From assembly GCA_015709655.1 (NCBI GenBank), contig CP054181.1:1980207-2044206 (forward strand): a DNA stretch of 64,000 nt, given 5' to 3'. This document shows positions 16,910 through 25,966 of the stretch, one piece after another. This DNA is from Ignavibacteria bacterium. Its GTDB lineage: Bacteria; Bacteroidota; Ignavibacteria; Kapaibacteriales; Kapaibacteriaceae. The notes under the pieces were generated by a model. It was not told the DNA's origin. It was given only the letters and a program-made list of their open reading frames with translations, and made no database searches. Positions within the stretch are counted from its first letter, which is position 1; each line of letters opens with the position of its first letter. The position numbers were made by a program, and so were the translations under genes.

Positions 16910-19681
16910 TTATCTGACAACGTTGAGCTTGATGTAGAACGAACCTGCCGGATTGGCAATGATGACGTTGTACACACCCGATGGGACAGGCAAGCCTGCT
17001 GCATCACTCAGGTTCCACACGGTAGCAGACTGTGTTGGGTGCAGGGTGGCAACCACGGCACCGTGTGCATCGACAATCGAGATGGTTGATGCGACAGTTT
17101 CACCGGTGTTGATGGTAACGCTTCCGCTTGCCGGGTTCGGATAGATGCTCATACCGGCATTCAGGGCGTCCAGAGTAACCGATGATGCGATTTCGCATGT
17201 TCCATTGGCGCCGACGGAAGAGTTTCCGCCGGTGCTGGACTTGATGGCAAAGCTTGCAGTGTAGCTACCTACTTCGTGCGGGGTAAACTCAGCGCATACT
17301 TCCTTGGTGGTACCGGCGGGGATGCTAACCGGTAGCGGTGTGGTAACTCGGAACAGCGAAGTATTGGTACCGCTGACCTGGATGTCATCAATGGTAATGT
17401 TGGTTGACGAGGTGTTGTTGATGGTGAAGCACTTGATCCGTGTTTCGTTCTTGTCGGCAGTACCAAACTCTACCGTCGGGTCAGTTGTGTACAGCACAAC
17501 ACCGTTGCCGCTGATCGCTGCCGTGCTTTCGCCTTCGGCGGCGGTGGACTGAATGTTCAGTGTGGCGGTGGAGGTGCCAACAAAACTGGGCGTGAATTTA
17601 ATCTTCACGGTGAGTGACTCACCTTTATTCAGTGTGTTGGCAACCGGAGCGGTGACAACGAAGTCGGCTGCGTTTGGACCGCTGAAACTAAAGCCGTTTA
17701 CGGTAATCGGCACGTTGCCTGCATTCATGACCAGTGCATCAAAGGTAACTTCGTTGCTGTAGCCAAAGGGTACGTTGCCGGCGTCAAGAGTCGGTGACGA
17801 AACAGTGATGGTCGGCACCAGCGAGTTGGGATCGATCACGGTAACGCGTGCAAGACGAGAGTTTACGCTGCCGCAGACGTTGGTGACCACTGCCTGATAG
17901 AAACCGGCATCACTGAGCTTGACGTCGGTCAGTGTGAGTGTAGCCTCGGTTCCCTTGGCCACTTCCTTACCGTTACGGAGCCATACAACTTCCTGTGCAC
18001 CCTGATTATTTACTGTCAGCGTTACGGTTTCACCGACCTCGGCAATTGCGTCGGCGGGCTGCGATGTGAGCACCGGTAATGAGTACACCTTCACTTCGGC
18101 GACCTTACTGGTTGCAAAAAAGCCGCACATGCTGCTCACCTGCACCGAGTATGAACCCTGCTGTGCGGGAGTAACATTGTTGAGTTCAAGAGCGAAGTTG
18201 TTTGACTGCGGAATCGGAGCCCCTTTAAAGAACCACTGATACTGAAGATCTGCGCCTTCAGACGTAACTGTAAGGGTAATGTCAGATCCGGCACAAACGT
18301 CGGCGGAGGCAGGTTGTTCGGTAATGGTTGGTGCATCATATACGCCAACATAGACGCGGCCCGAGGTGGCGTCGGCCAAACAGCCGGTTTCGGCAGATCC
18401 GGGAACGACCACGTACACCCAGTAGAAGCCGTTGTCGCGTTCTGAGATATTATCAATCGTTAGTGTTCTCTGATGAGCGCCAAGAATTGATTTATCGCCT
18501 TTGTACCACTGGTAGGCCAGGATGTTGCCTGTTGTTTGAGCCGAAAGAGTAGCCTTGCTGCCCGGACAGAAGGTTCCGCCTGCAAGCGGAGTTGTAAACT
18601 GCGGTTTAATCGGCACTGCGATGGTGGCTGTCTCGCTGGTGTCGGGGTCACCGCAGGTACCGTTAACGATTACCTGGTACACACCTTCGTTATCGGAAGA
18701 GGCGCTGGGGATGTTGATTGTCGGCGTTGTTGCACCCGGCATGGCGGTGCCATCCTTATACCACTGATACTTAAGGTTCGTACCTTCGGCAGTAACGCTG
18801 ATCGTGTGTGAGTTCCCCTGGCATACCGTACGGTTTTGCGGTTCCTGGGTGATCTTTGTTGGAATATCAATTGCAACCCTAAATTCTTTCGTTTGTGCTT
18901 TGGTACCGCAAACGTCAATAATGTTTACGTACCAGGTGCCCTCATGATTTGCCTTTACAGACTGCGGATACGAGAGAGTGGGTTGCAGCGTAGTTGTCAT
19001 TAGCGAACCGTCGCGATACCATTCAAAAAAGACATATCCGTAATCTTCCTTAGTATCAATCTTCATGGACAGCGGATCACCCTGACATACGGCAATATTT
19101 GATGGCTGCGTATTTACAACCGGAGTGACGCACTTGCGTTTGACGGTCAGGTTCCCAATCTGGCCGGAAAATGAGTCAGGCGAGTATCCAATACCACAGC
19201 TCCCGTCATCCTTAATGTTTTTCTCGCAGATGCGCAGATAATAGCTTCCGGGCTTCATGGTGGTAGGGATTGTATAGTCAACAAAATGATAGCCATACAG
19301 CACACCCCAGTAATAGTACCACGGCGAATTGGAATTACTCTGATTGGTTGTGGTGTAGTACGTGAGTGTATCAACAGATACGGTACGAATGTCCGTCCAT
19401 GTTGTCTTGTCGTCGGATATCTGAATCTTCCACTCTGTATTCTTGGGCTTACCATAGCTGTTGTAGTAATTCAGGTAGTACATGTAGAACACAGGACGGA
19501 TTTTATCGCCTTGATAGACAGTGATAGAGTTCCCCAAACCATAATAATAGTTATACGAGGGATCGCCGAAGCCGTTAAAGTACGTATAGCCCTGATAGTT
19601 CCAGCACGTCTGAGCTTTAACAGCTGCGCCGGAAATAGCAAGCAAGGTTATAAGAACTAAAGTAGAAAAGAACGATTTCAT
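16910..19681 (-). CDS. T9SS-secreted Ig-like/ASH-domain surface protein, array member 5 (923 aa)
   Basis: The start is set at ATG 19681, giving a clean signal peptide (MKSFFSTLVLITLLAISG, cleavage near VKAQ); the frame can be extended to 19756 but without signal-peptide character. The N-terminal domain opens CWNYQGYTYFNGF and is the most divergent of members 3-6: it has YLRICEKNIKDDG and YSPDSFSGQIG where members 3 and 4 have the PDYNQPYWYGK segment. Five Ig-like domains, two ASH-like domains and a T9SS tail almost identical to member 4 (end IKLNVVR) follow. Own terminator, long upstream gap. Function unknown. Confidence 0.85.
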   Translation of the reverse strand: MKSFFSTLVLITLLAISGAAVKAQTCWNYQGYTYFNGFGDPSYNYYYGLGNSITVYQGDKIRPVFYMYYLNYYNSYGKPKNTEWKIQISDDKTTWTDIRTVSVDTLTYYTTTNQSNSNSPWYYYWGVLYGYHFVDYTIPTTMKPGSYYLRICEKNIKDDGSCGIGYSPDSFSGQIGNLTVKRKCVTPVVNTQPSNIAVCQGDPLSMKIDTKEDYGYVFFEWYRDGSLMTTTLQPTLSYPQSVKANHEGTWYVNIIDVCGTKAQTKEFRVAIDIPTKITQEPQNRTVCQGNSHTISVTAEGTNLKYQWYKDGTAMPGATTPTINIPSASSDNEGVYQVIVNGTCGDPDTSETATIAVPIKPQFTTPLAGGTFCPGSKATLSAQTTGNILAYQWYKGDKSILGAHQRTLTIDNISERDNGFYWVYVVVPGSAETGCLADATSGRVYVGVYDAPTITEQPASADVCAGSDITLTVTSEGADLQYQWFFKGAPIPQSNNFALELNNVTPAQQGSYSVQVSSMCGFFATSKVAEVKVYSLPVLTSQPADAIAEVGETVTLTVNNQGAQEVVWLRNGKEVAKGTEATLTLTDVKLSDAGFYQAVVTNVCGSVNSRLARVTVIDPNSLVPTITVSSPTLDAGNVPFGYSNEVTFDALVMNAGNVPITVNGFSFSGPNAADFVVTAPVANTLNKGESLTVKIKFTPSFVGTSTATLNIQSTAAEGESTAAISGNGVVLYTTDPTVEFGTADKNETRIKCFTINNTSSTNITIDDIQVSGTNTSLFRVTTPLPVSIPAGTTKEVCAEFTPHEVGSYTASFAIKSSTGGNSSVGANGTCEIASSVTLDALNAGMSIYPNPASGSVTINTGETVASTISIVDAHGAVVATLHPTQSATVWNLSDAAGLPVPSGVYNVIIANPAGSFYIKLNVVR

Positions 19682-19983
19682 TCTACCATCCATGAATTGG
19701 TTGTTAAAAGTTGTTTGTTTGCCTTGTTTGAGTATTACTATATCTACATCTTGCACAAAATACGATAAAATCTTACCTTGTCAAGACAAAATGCCACTAT
19801 GTAGTGACATAAAAAGGAAAAAGGTCACCGACCGCTACCTGTGCCCGAGGCGTACTGCCATCCCGTCGGAATTACTGGTACTTGTTATGACACATTTTTG
19901 CTGATAAAGGGGCTTTGCCAGCAGCGGTAAATGACTGTGTACCAAAAAAATGCCACAAGGTCTTCTCAGTAATCCAAACCCCT
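19682..19983. other. Intergenic region upstream of array member 5
   Basis: About 300 bp. On the minus strand there is a TATTTTG (19756-19762) with TTG 19 bp further upstream, one base short of the TAnnTTTG consensus, so only a possible promoter. Nothing else recognised. Confidence 0.35.
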
Positions 19984-20020
19984 TAAAAAAAACGGCTCCC
20001 CGCTATTCGTGAGGAGCCGC
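19984..20020 (-). terminator. Terminator of Ig/ASH gene 6
   Basis: Stem CGGCTCC / GGAGCCG (19993-20019) followed on the minus strand by a run of eight T. Confidence 0.85.
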
Positions 20021-20052
20021 ATGGTGAAAGGGCGACAAATTACATTTTCAGA

Positions 20053-22803
20053 TTATCTGACAATATAGAGCGTCATGAAGTACGAGCCTGTCAAATTGGC
20101 AATGATAATGGTGTATGATCCCGACGGCAACGTTTGACCTGACGAAGTTGTCAGGTCCCATGCAGTAACTGACTGCGTTGGATGAAGAGTGGCTACAACA
20201 ATGCCCTGGGCATCCACAATGGTGATGGTAGAGGCTATCGTTTCACCAGTGTTGATGGTGACGTTTCCATTTACCGGATTCGGGTAGATGCTCATACCGT
20301 CATTCAGGGCGTCCAGAGTAACCGATGATGCGATTTCGCATGTTCCATTGGCGCCGACGGAAGAGTTGCCGCCGGTGCTGGACTTGATGGCAAAGCTGGC
20401 AGTGTAGCTACCTACTTCGTGCGGGGTAAACTCAGCGCATACTTCCTTGGTGGTACCGGCGGGGATGCTAACCGGTAGCGGTGTGGTAACTCGGAACAGC
20501 GAAGCATTGGTACCGCTGACCTGGATGTCATCAATGGTAATGTTGGTTGACGAGGTGTTGTTAATGGTGAAGCACTTGATCCGTGTTTCATTCTTGTCGG
20601 CAGTACCAAACTCTACCGTCTGGTCAGTTGTGTACTGCACAACACCACTGCCACTGATTTCAACACTGCTTTCGCCATCGGTGGCGGTGGACTGGATGTT
20701 CAGTGTGGCGGTGGAGGCGCCCACTGAGCTTGGCGTGAATTTGATTTTTACGGTGAGTGACTCGCCTTTATTCAGTGTGTTGGCAACCGGAGCGGTGACA
20801 ACGAAGTCTGTGGCGTTGGGACCGCTGAAGCTTAAGCCGTTTACTGTAATCGGTACGTTGCCTGCATTCATGACCAGTGCATCGAAGGTAATTTCATTGC
20901 TGTAGCCAAAGGGTACGTTGCCGGCGTCAAGGGTAGGTGACGAAACAGCGATGGTCGGTACCAGCGAGTTGGGGTCGATCACGGTAACGCGTGCCAGACG
21001 AGAGTTTATGCTGCCGCAGACGTTGGTGATCACAGCCTGATAGAAACCGGCATCACTGAGCTTAACGTCTGTCAGTGTGAGTGTGGCTTCTGTTCCCTTG
21101 GCCACTTCCTTACCGTTACGGAGCCATACAACTTCCTGTGCACCCTGATTGTTTACTGTCAGCGTTACGGTTTCACCAACCTCGGCAATCGCGTCGGCAG
21201 GCTGCGAGGTGAGTACCGGTAGCGAGTACACATTCACTTCGGCAACCTTACTGGTTGTAAAGAAGCCGCACATGCTGCTCACCTGCACCGAGTATGAACC
21301 CTGCTGTGCGGGAGTAATGTTGTTGAGCTCTAGAGCGTAGTTGTTTGACTGCGGAATCGGAGCCCCTTTAAAGAACCACTGATACTGAAGATCTGCACCT
21401 TCAGCATTTACGGTAAGAGTAATGTCGGACCCTTCACAAACGTTGGCGGAGGTAGGTTGTTCGGTAATGGTTGGTGCATCATAAACGCCAACATAGACGC
21501 GGCCCGAGGTAGCGTCGGCCAAACAGCCGGTTTCGGCAGATCCGGGAACGACCACGTACACCCAGTAGAAGCCATTGTCGTGTTCTGAGATATTATCAAT
21601 TGTTAGTGTTCTCTGATTAGCGCCAAGAATTGGCTGATCGCCCTTGTACCACTGATAGGCCAGGATATTGCCTGTTGTTTGCGCCGAGAGAGTAGCCTTG
21701 CTGCCCGGACAGAAAGTTCCACCGGCAAGCGGAGTTGTAAACTGCGGTTTAATCGGAACTGCGATAGTGGCTGTCTCGCTTGTGTCCGGGTCACCGCAGG
21801 TACCGTTAACGATTACCTGGTACACACCTTCGTTATCGGAAGAGGCACTGGGGATGTTTATTGTCGGCGTTGTTGCACCCGGCATGGCGGTGCCATCCTT
21901 ATACCACTGATACGTAAGGTTCGTGCCTTCGGCAGAAACGCTGATCGTGTGTGAATTTCCCTGGCACACCGTTCGGTTTTGCGGTTCCTGGGTGATTTTG
22001 GTTGGAATATCGATTGTAACCTTGAATTCGTTCGTTTGTGCCTTTGTACCACATACGTCAATAATGTTTACGTACCAGGTGCCTTCATGATTTTCTTTTG
22101 ACGATTCGGGGAATGACAGCGTCGGAGCCAGCGTGGTGGTTACGAGTGTACCATTGCGGTACCATTCAAAAAAGATGTAACCGTACTCTTCCTTAGTTGC
22201 GATTTTCATTGTGAGCGGATCGCCCTGACAAATAGAAATGTTCGACGGCTGCGGACTAATTACCGGAGTAACACACGGACGTTTCACCGTCATCTTACCA
22301 TAGGTATAGGTGTTGGGTGCATTCGACACACCACAGCCGCTGGATTTTTCTTCACGTCCACGTACAACGTAATCACCTGGAGCCAGGTTGGTTGGCAGGG
22401 TAATTTTGTCGTAAAAGTAACCGTAATAGGTGGATCGGGTGTACCACGGCGGATTGGTTCTGTTGTTTAGGTCATCATATTCCCAGGTTTTTAAAACCTT
22501 CCAGGTAACACCATCATCCTTTGAAATTTCAAAATGCCATTTGGAATCCTTCGGAGGGAACTGGTTCCCGTTGTTCCTATAGTAGGTGTAGGCATACAGG
22601 TACATGTGTGGCTGGATTACATCTCCGGGAAGAACTACTAACGGAGTACCATTGTAATAGTACAGGCGGTTGCCGGTTTTGGTGTCAACAAAATAGTTGA
22701 AGTAAAAACTGGCTTGCCGGTCCCAACAGGTTTGCGAATACACTTTTGATCCAACCGTACTCCACAAAAGCAGAACTATAAAAATAGTTAAAAGATGTTT
22801 CAT
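20053..22803 (-). CDS. T9SS-secreted Ig-like/ASH-domain surface protein, array member 6 (916 aa)
   Basis: Signal peptide MKHLLTIFIVLLLWSTVG, cleavage near VYSQ. The N-terminal domain opens CWDRQASFYFNYFVDTKTG and contains HFEISKDDGVTW and PGDYVVRGREEKSSG, so it keeps the group-B layout but with different surface residues. The five Ig-like and two ASH-like domains are very close to members 3-5. The T9SS tail has diverged (YPNPVNGNVTI, PSGSYTIII, end MTLYIVR). An AAGGG lies upstream of the ATG. As the most upstream gene on the strand it bounds the array. Function unknown. Confidence 0.85.
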   Translation of the reverse strand: MKHLLTIFIVLLLWSTVGSKVYSQTCWDRQASFYFNYFVDTKTGNRLYYYNGTPLVVLPGDVIQPHMYLYAYTYYRNNGNQFPPKDSKWHFEISKDDGVTWKVLKTWEYDDLNNRTNPPWYTRSTYYGYFYDKITLPTNLAPGDYVVRGREEKSSGCGVSNAPNTYTYGKMTVKRPCVTPVISPQPSNISICQGDPLTMKIATKEEYGYIFFEWYRNGTLVTTTLAPTLSFPESSKENHEGTWYVNIIDVCGTKAQTNEFKVTIDIPTKITQEPQNRTVCQGNSHTISVSAEGTNLTYQWYKDGTAMPGATTPTINIPSASSDNEGVYQVIVNGTCGDPDTSETATIAVPIKPQFTTPLAGGTFCPGSKATLSAQTTGNILAYQWYKGDQPILGANQRTLTIDNISEHDNGFYWVYVVVPGSAETGCLADATSGRVYVGVYDAPTITEQPTSANVCEGSDITLTVNAEGADLQYQWFFKGAPIPQSNNYALELNNITPAQQGSYSVQVSSMCGFFTTSKVAEVNVYSLPVLTSQPADAIAEVGETVTLTVNNQGAQEVVWLRNGKEVAKGTEATLTLTDVKLSDAGFYQAVITNVCGSINSRLARVTVIDPNSLVPTIAVSSPTLDAGNVPFGYSNEITFDALVMNAGNVPITVNGLSFSGPNATDFVVTAPVANTLNKGESLTVKIKFTPSSVGASTATLNIQSTATDGESSVEISGSGVVQYTTDQTVEFGTADKNETRIKCFTINNTSSTNITIDDIQVSGTNASLFRVTTPLPVSIPAGTTKEVCAEFTPHEVGSYTASFAIKSSTGGNSSVGANGTCEIASSVTLDALNDGMSIYPNPVNGNVTINTGETIASTITIVDAQGIVVATLHPTQSVTAWDLTTSSGQTLPSGSYTIIIANLTGSYFMTLYIVR

Positions 22804-23104
22804 TAAATTACCCTTTCGTGTGAAACTGAAAGCAGATAGTGAGGCGCCACAATGGCATATAATTCAATGATTGAGCGACAAAATAGCAGATATTGTTTAT
22901 GCAATGCAAGTCAAATTGTTAGTTATTCTGAAAATATGCAGAATCTGTTTGCGTAAAAACGCCATAATAGCATGCAATAGCTCAATATGACACTGCTTGT
23001 GAGGGTTACGTATTTTTACTGACATTTCAGGACGTTGTGAAGAACACCGTATAAAGCTGTACTTTTAAATCGGTATTTGAAAATGCCACAATTCAGATAA
23101 CAGC
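22804..23104. other. Divergent intergenic region
   Basis: 300 bp AT-rich region between the divergent array member 6 and the DUF4256 gene, so it should contain both promoters. TATTTTG on the minus strand (22879-22885) resembles a Bacteroidota -7 box lacking one base. No RNA gene seen. Confidence 0.4.
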
Positions 23105-23668
23105 ATGAGAACAAACCATACAAGTGGGCCGACAGATGATTTTATCGAAGGGCTTCGGCAACGTTTTGCATTACATCCGGAAAGGCACACTGAGATTGCG
23201 TGGTCAGATGTTAGAACAATGCTTATAGAAACGCCGGAGGTACTGAACGCGGTGTATGGTATGGAAATAACAGGTGGCGAGCCTGATGTTGTAGTGCTTG
23301 ACAGTTTGCAGCAGCAAATAATACTGTGCGATTGTTCCGCTGAATCGCCTGTTCAGCGCAGAAGTTTATGTTACGATGATCCTGCATTGCAGGCCAGGAA
23401 GACCAATAAACCGGCAGGGAGCGCAGAGGGCATGGCCCAGAGGATGGGGATTGAGTTACTTACTGAATCAATGTATTTGTCACTGCAACACCTGGGTCCG
23501 TTTGATACCAAAACCTCAAGCTGGATTCAAACGCCACCTGAGATGAGAGTACGGGGAGGAGCACTTTTCGGTGCCTGCCGGTTCGGCAGGATATTCTTTT
23601 ATCACAACTCCGCCGAGTCGTATTACGCGGGTCGCGGATTTCGAGGCTTTGTCCGCCTGCGTGGATAA
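23105..23668 (+). CDS. DUF4256 family protein (187 aa)
   Basis: Full-length match to the layout of DUF4256 proteins: MEITGGEPDVV, then CDCSAESPVQRRSLCYD, ARKTNKPAGSA, MGIELLTESMYLSL, FDTKTSSWIQTP, and at the end YHNSAESYYAGRGFRG. The family is cytoplasmic, about 185 residues, and has no established function. No signal peptide or membrane segment. Stands alone, divergent from the Ig array and 60 bp ahead of the broken hydrolase gene. Confidence 0.88.
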   Translation: MRTNHTSGPTDDFIEGLRQRFALHPERHTEIAWSDVRTMLIETPEVLNAVYGMEITGGEPDVVVLDSLQQQIILCDCSAESPVQRRSLCYDDPALQARKTNKPAGSAEGMAQRMGIELLTESMYLSLQHLGPFDTKTSSWIQTPPEMRVRGGALFGACRFGRIFFYHNSAESYYAGRGFRGFVRLRG

Positions 23669-23729
23669 TTGCCGGTTGCTGGATCAGTAAAGTCTGGTCG
23701 ATGAATTAAAAAAAAGCAATATTCTTTGT

Positions 23730-25903
23730 ATGATGATACTCAAATCCGGTGGCTGTTTGATCGTTGGTTTGTTTATCTGCTGTGTGTATAGGGCAGCGGG
23801 ACAGGCGGTGATCGAGCTACCTGTGGACCCTGCTACGAAACAGGTTCCGTACACTCTGCGGGGTCATAATACAGAAGCCTCAAATGAAGCGGTGTGGTAC
23901 ATTTCACCGTCGGCTACAGAGGTGATCAGCCGTCTTAGACCCGGTGTTTTCAGATGGCCCGGTGGAAATACTGCAAACAACTACGACTGGAAGGCGCATG
24001 TAAAGGACAATCGCCGGTTAACCATTGCCGTGTTGCAGCAGGTGTCAGCCAGGTACGGTACACAGCCTCAAATCGTTGTCAACTATGGCACCGGATCCGC
24101 TGCTGATGCTGCCGAACTTGTCCGATTCTGTAACAGCACATCTGACTGGTACCGGCAACAGCGAGAGAAGATGCTGTTAGGCGACTCGACCCGGCTGGAT
24201 GTACAGATGTGGGAAATTGGCAACGAAAATGCCTATGCCTGGGCGTTTGCTCGTACCAGGAAAACATCTTCTACCGTAGCGGAGAGCCGTCCCGACATCT
24301 CACCAGGAAAAGTATTGACAGCCTGTACTACTACGGTGGCTCGTTTGATCGTAGCGGTTGGGTACGGGTTGTTGGCGGACTGGATAAGATCACGGCTGTT
24401 TTGGGTGACGTGAAATTGTATCAGCATCCGGTAACCGGAGATACCATTCGTGTCAAATATCCAAAACTCGATACTAAAAATCGGGATGGTATCCACGTAT
24501 ATCATACACCGAACTTCGACCGCAACTGGGCTAACGTAACCGCATCAATGCAGCAGTTGTACGATTCGATTTCGCAGCCGCATAATAAATTGGAGTTGAG
24601 TGACTTTACGTTTACTGATTCGGTCGTAATTATTCACCCGGAAGTTCCCATTGAAGGGGGCTCTGTTATCCTGATCGAATACAAGTCGGTTGGACATGAC
24701 GGTGCATTTGCTTTCAGGGACTCCATTAAAGCTGCTGACCCGAATGTGATGGTTGGCTATAACGTTGATGTGGAGAATCTGGAAACGGATGCCACGTTCA
24801 GGCTGGACTTCGCCCGGCATCCGCCTGACTTCATGATCAAGCATCCGTACCCGTCCGTTACGGTTCAGGCTGCTTACAAGGGTTTACGTACCGAGGCAGT
24901 TTTTCAGGCGGAGCGTACAGCTACAAACCTGGTTCAGGAACAAGTCCGGTGGGATGGACGGCAAATTGCATGACAACTTCCGGACAAGGTAGGGATAGGA
25001 GTAACAGAATGGAATAGCGCCCTGTGTGATGAGTGTACGGCGAATCATCCGATACGCGGCATTGTTAGCGGTGTCTATGTGGCGAGTTTCTGGGCCAACA
25101 TGATTGCCAGACATCTTGAGGATTCTATCCGGCTGGCAGCCCTGAACCATTTTGCCCTCGTGGCAACCGGAAACAACTTTATTCACCTGTTCCATACCAA
25201 GGCTGCAGGTCTTCGTCATACGCCGGGTGTTGAGGGCGTAGCTGCCACAATGGTTATGGAAACCATCGGAACACAGTTTTTCCCTGTACATATCGAAAAC
25301 GCCCCTGTAGTAACGGTGTTCACAAATGCACCTGCTGACACGGCACAGATCCCGGCGCTCGAAGCCTGGGGGGGCGTGGGGGACGGAGATACGGTGAACC
25401 TGCTGGTTATTAATCGTGATGACAATAAAACAAATACCATTACAGTTCGGGTTCCTGCATCGTGGGGAGCACGCACGGCTGAGGTGAAAACATTGTTCGG
25501 TTCTGCCGATAGTTCGGATTTCTATACTGACTCGATCCCGTTTACGATCGCTGGCGATGTTATTACAATTAACCTCCCCGTCCTGTCGGTTACCACAATA
25601 CGAATTCCCCGGCTGAAGGGAACCGGGATTGCGGTGACCGACGGTGAGCCGGAAGCCGGCATGGCTATTCTGCCCAATCCCGCATTGAACGCAATAGCTA
25701 TTACGGGCAGCCGTGACCTGAACGAAGACGTCTTGCGGATCGTAACTGTGTACGGCGACTGTGTGCAGACGGTACGTACCCCGAAGCTTTCTGCCAACGA
25801 AAAGTTTTTCATTGACCTTACAGTCCTTCCCTCCGGATTTTATTTGGCAGAATGGGAAGTGTCCGGTACCTGTTTCTCAAAAAAAATGGTGGTGCTTAAG
25901 TAA
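23730..25903 (+). pseudogene. Broken glycoside hydrolase (arabinofuranosidase-like, clan GH-A) with T9SS tail
   Basis: Three segments of one gene. Frame 1 (23730 to about 24250) has a signal peptide (MMILKSGGCLIVGLFICC) and clan GH-A features: FRWPGGNTANNYDW, then MWEIGNENAYAW with the acid/base Glu. A 1-bp loss near 24245 moves the reading to another frame, which continues YQENIFYRSGEP and YYYGGSFDRSGW to a TGA at 24971-24973. Beyond that TGA the same frame continues QLPDKVGIGVTEWNSA, containing the likely nucleophile Glu, and runs to a T9SS sorting domain (ILPNPALNAIAITG, PSGFYLAEW, end KKMVVLK) at 25903. GH51-like or GH79-like enzymes remove sugars from plant or extracellular polysaccharides. 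One frameshift plus one nonsense codon make it a likely pseudogene; sequencing error at two sites is less likely. Confidence 0.75.
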
Positions 25904-25913
25904 GCACCACCAT
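25879..25913 (-). terminator. Terminator of the pyrophosphatase gene, overlapping the hydrolase stop
   Basis: Perfect 13-bp arms ATGGTGGTGCTTA / TAAGCACCACCAT with a 2-nt centre; on the minus strand it runs into seven or eight T. It overlaps the last codons and stop of the hydrolase gene and lies 54 bp past the hppA stop. Confidence 0.8.
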
Positions 25914-25966
25914 GGATTTGTATTCAATCCGTGTTGTTCTGGATGAGTTGTATCGGCAACACCTGC

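Larger units (their letters stand above)
4692..22803 (-). repeat. Tandem array of six paralogous Ig/ASH/T9SS genes
   Basis: Six head-to-tail genes with one domain plan cover 18.1 kb without any unrelated gene. Members 1-2 and 3-6 form two subgroups. Within 3-6 the region from the first Ig domain to the T9SS tail is almost identical, and the N-terminal domain carries most differences. For example, 10697-11076 and 13796-14175 are identical over 380 bp. Each member has its own terminator. Confidence 0.9.

Noticed and set aside
10899-20905. Conserved plus-strand and minus-strand reading frames of 60-150 codons overlapping the Ig-array genes in several members
   Set aside because: They are shadows of nearly identical coding sequence; their conservation follows from that of the real genes, and they have no ribosome sites or protein-like composition.
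24209-24973. Programmed frameshift in the GH-A hydrolase gene
   Set aside because: No slippery heptamer or stimulatory hairpin seen near the shift, and a second lesion (in-frame TGA) lies downstream, so decay is simpler.
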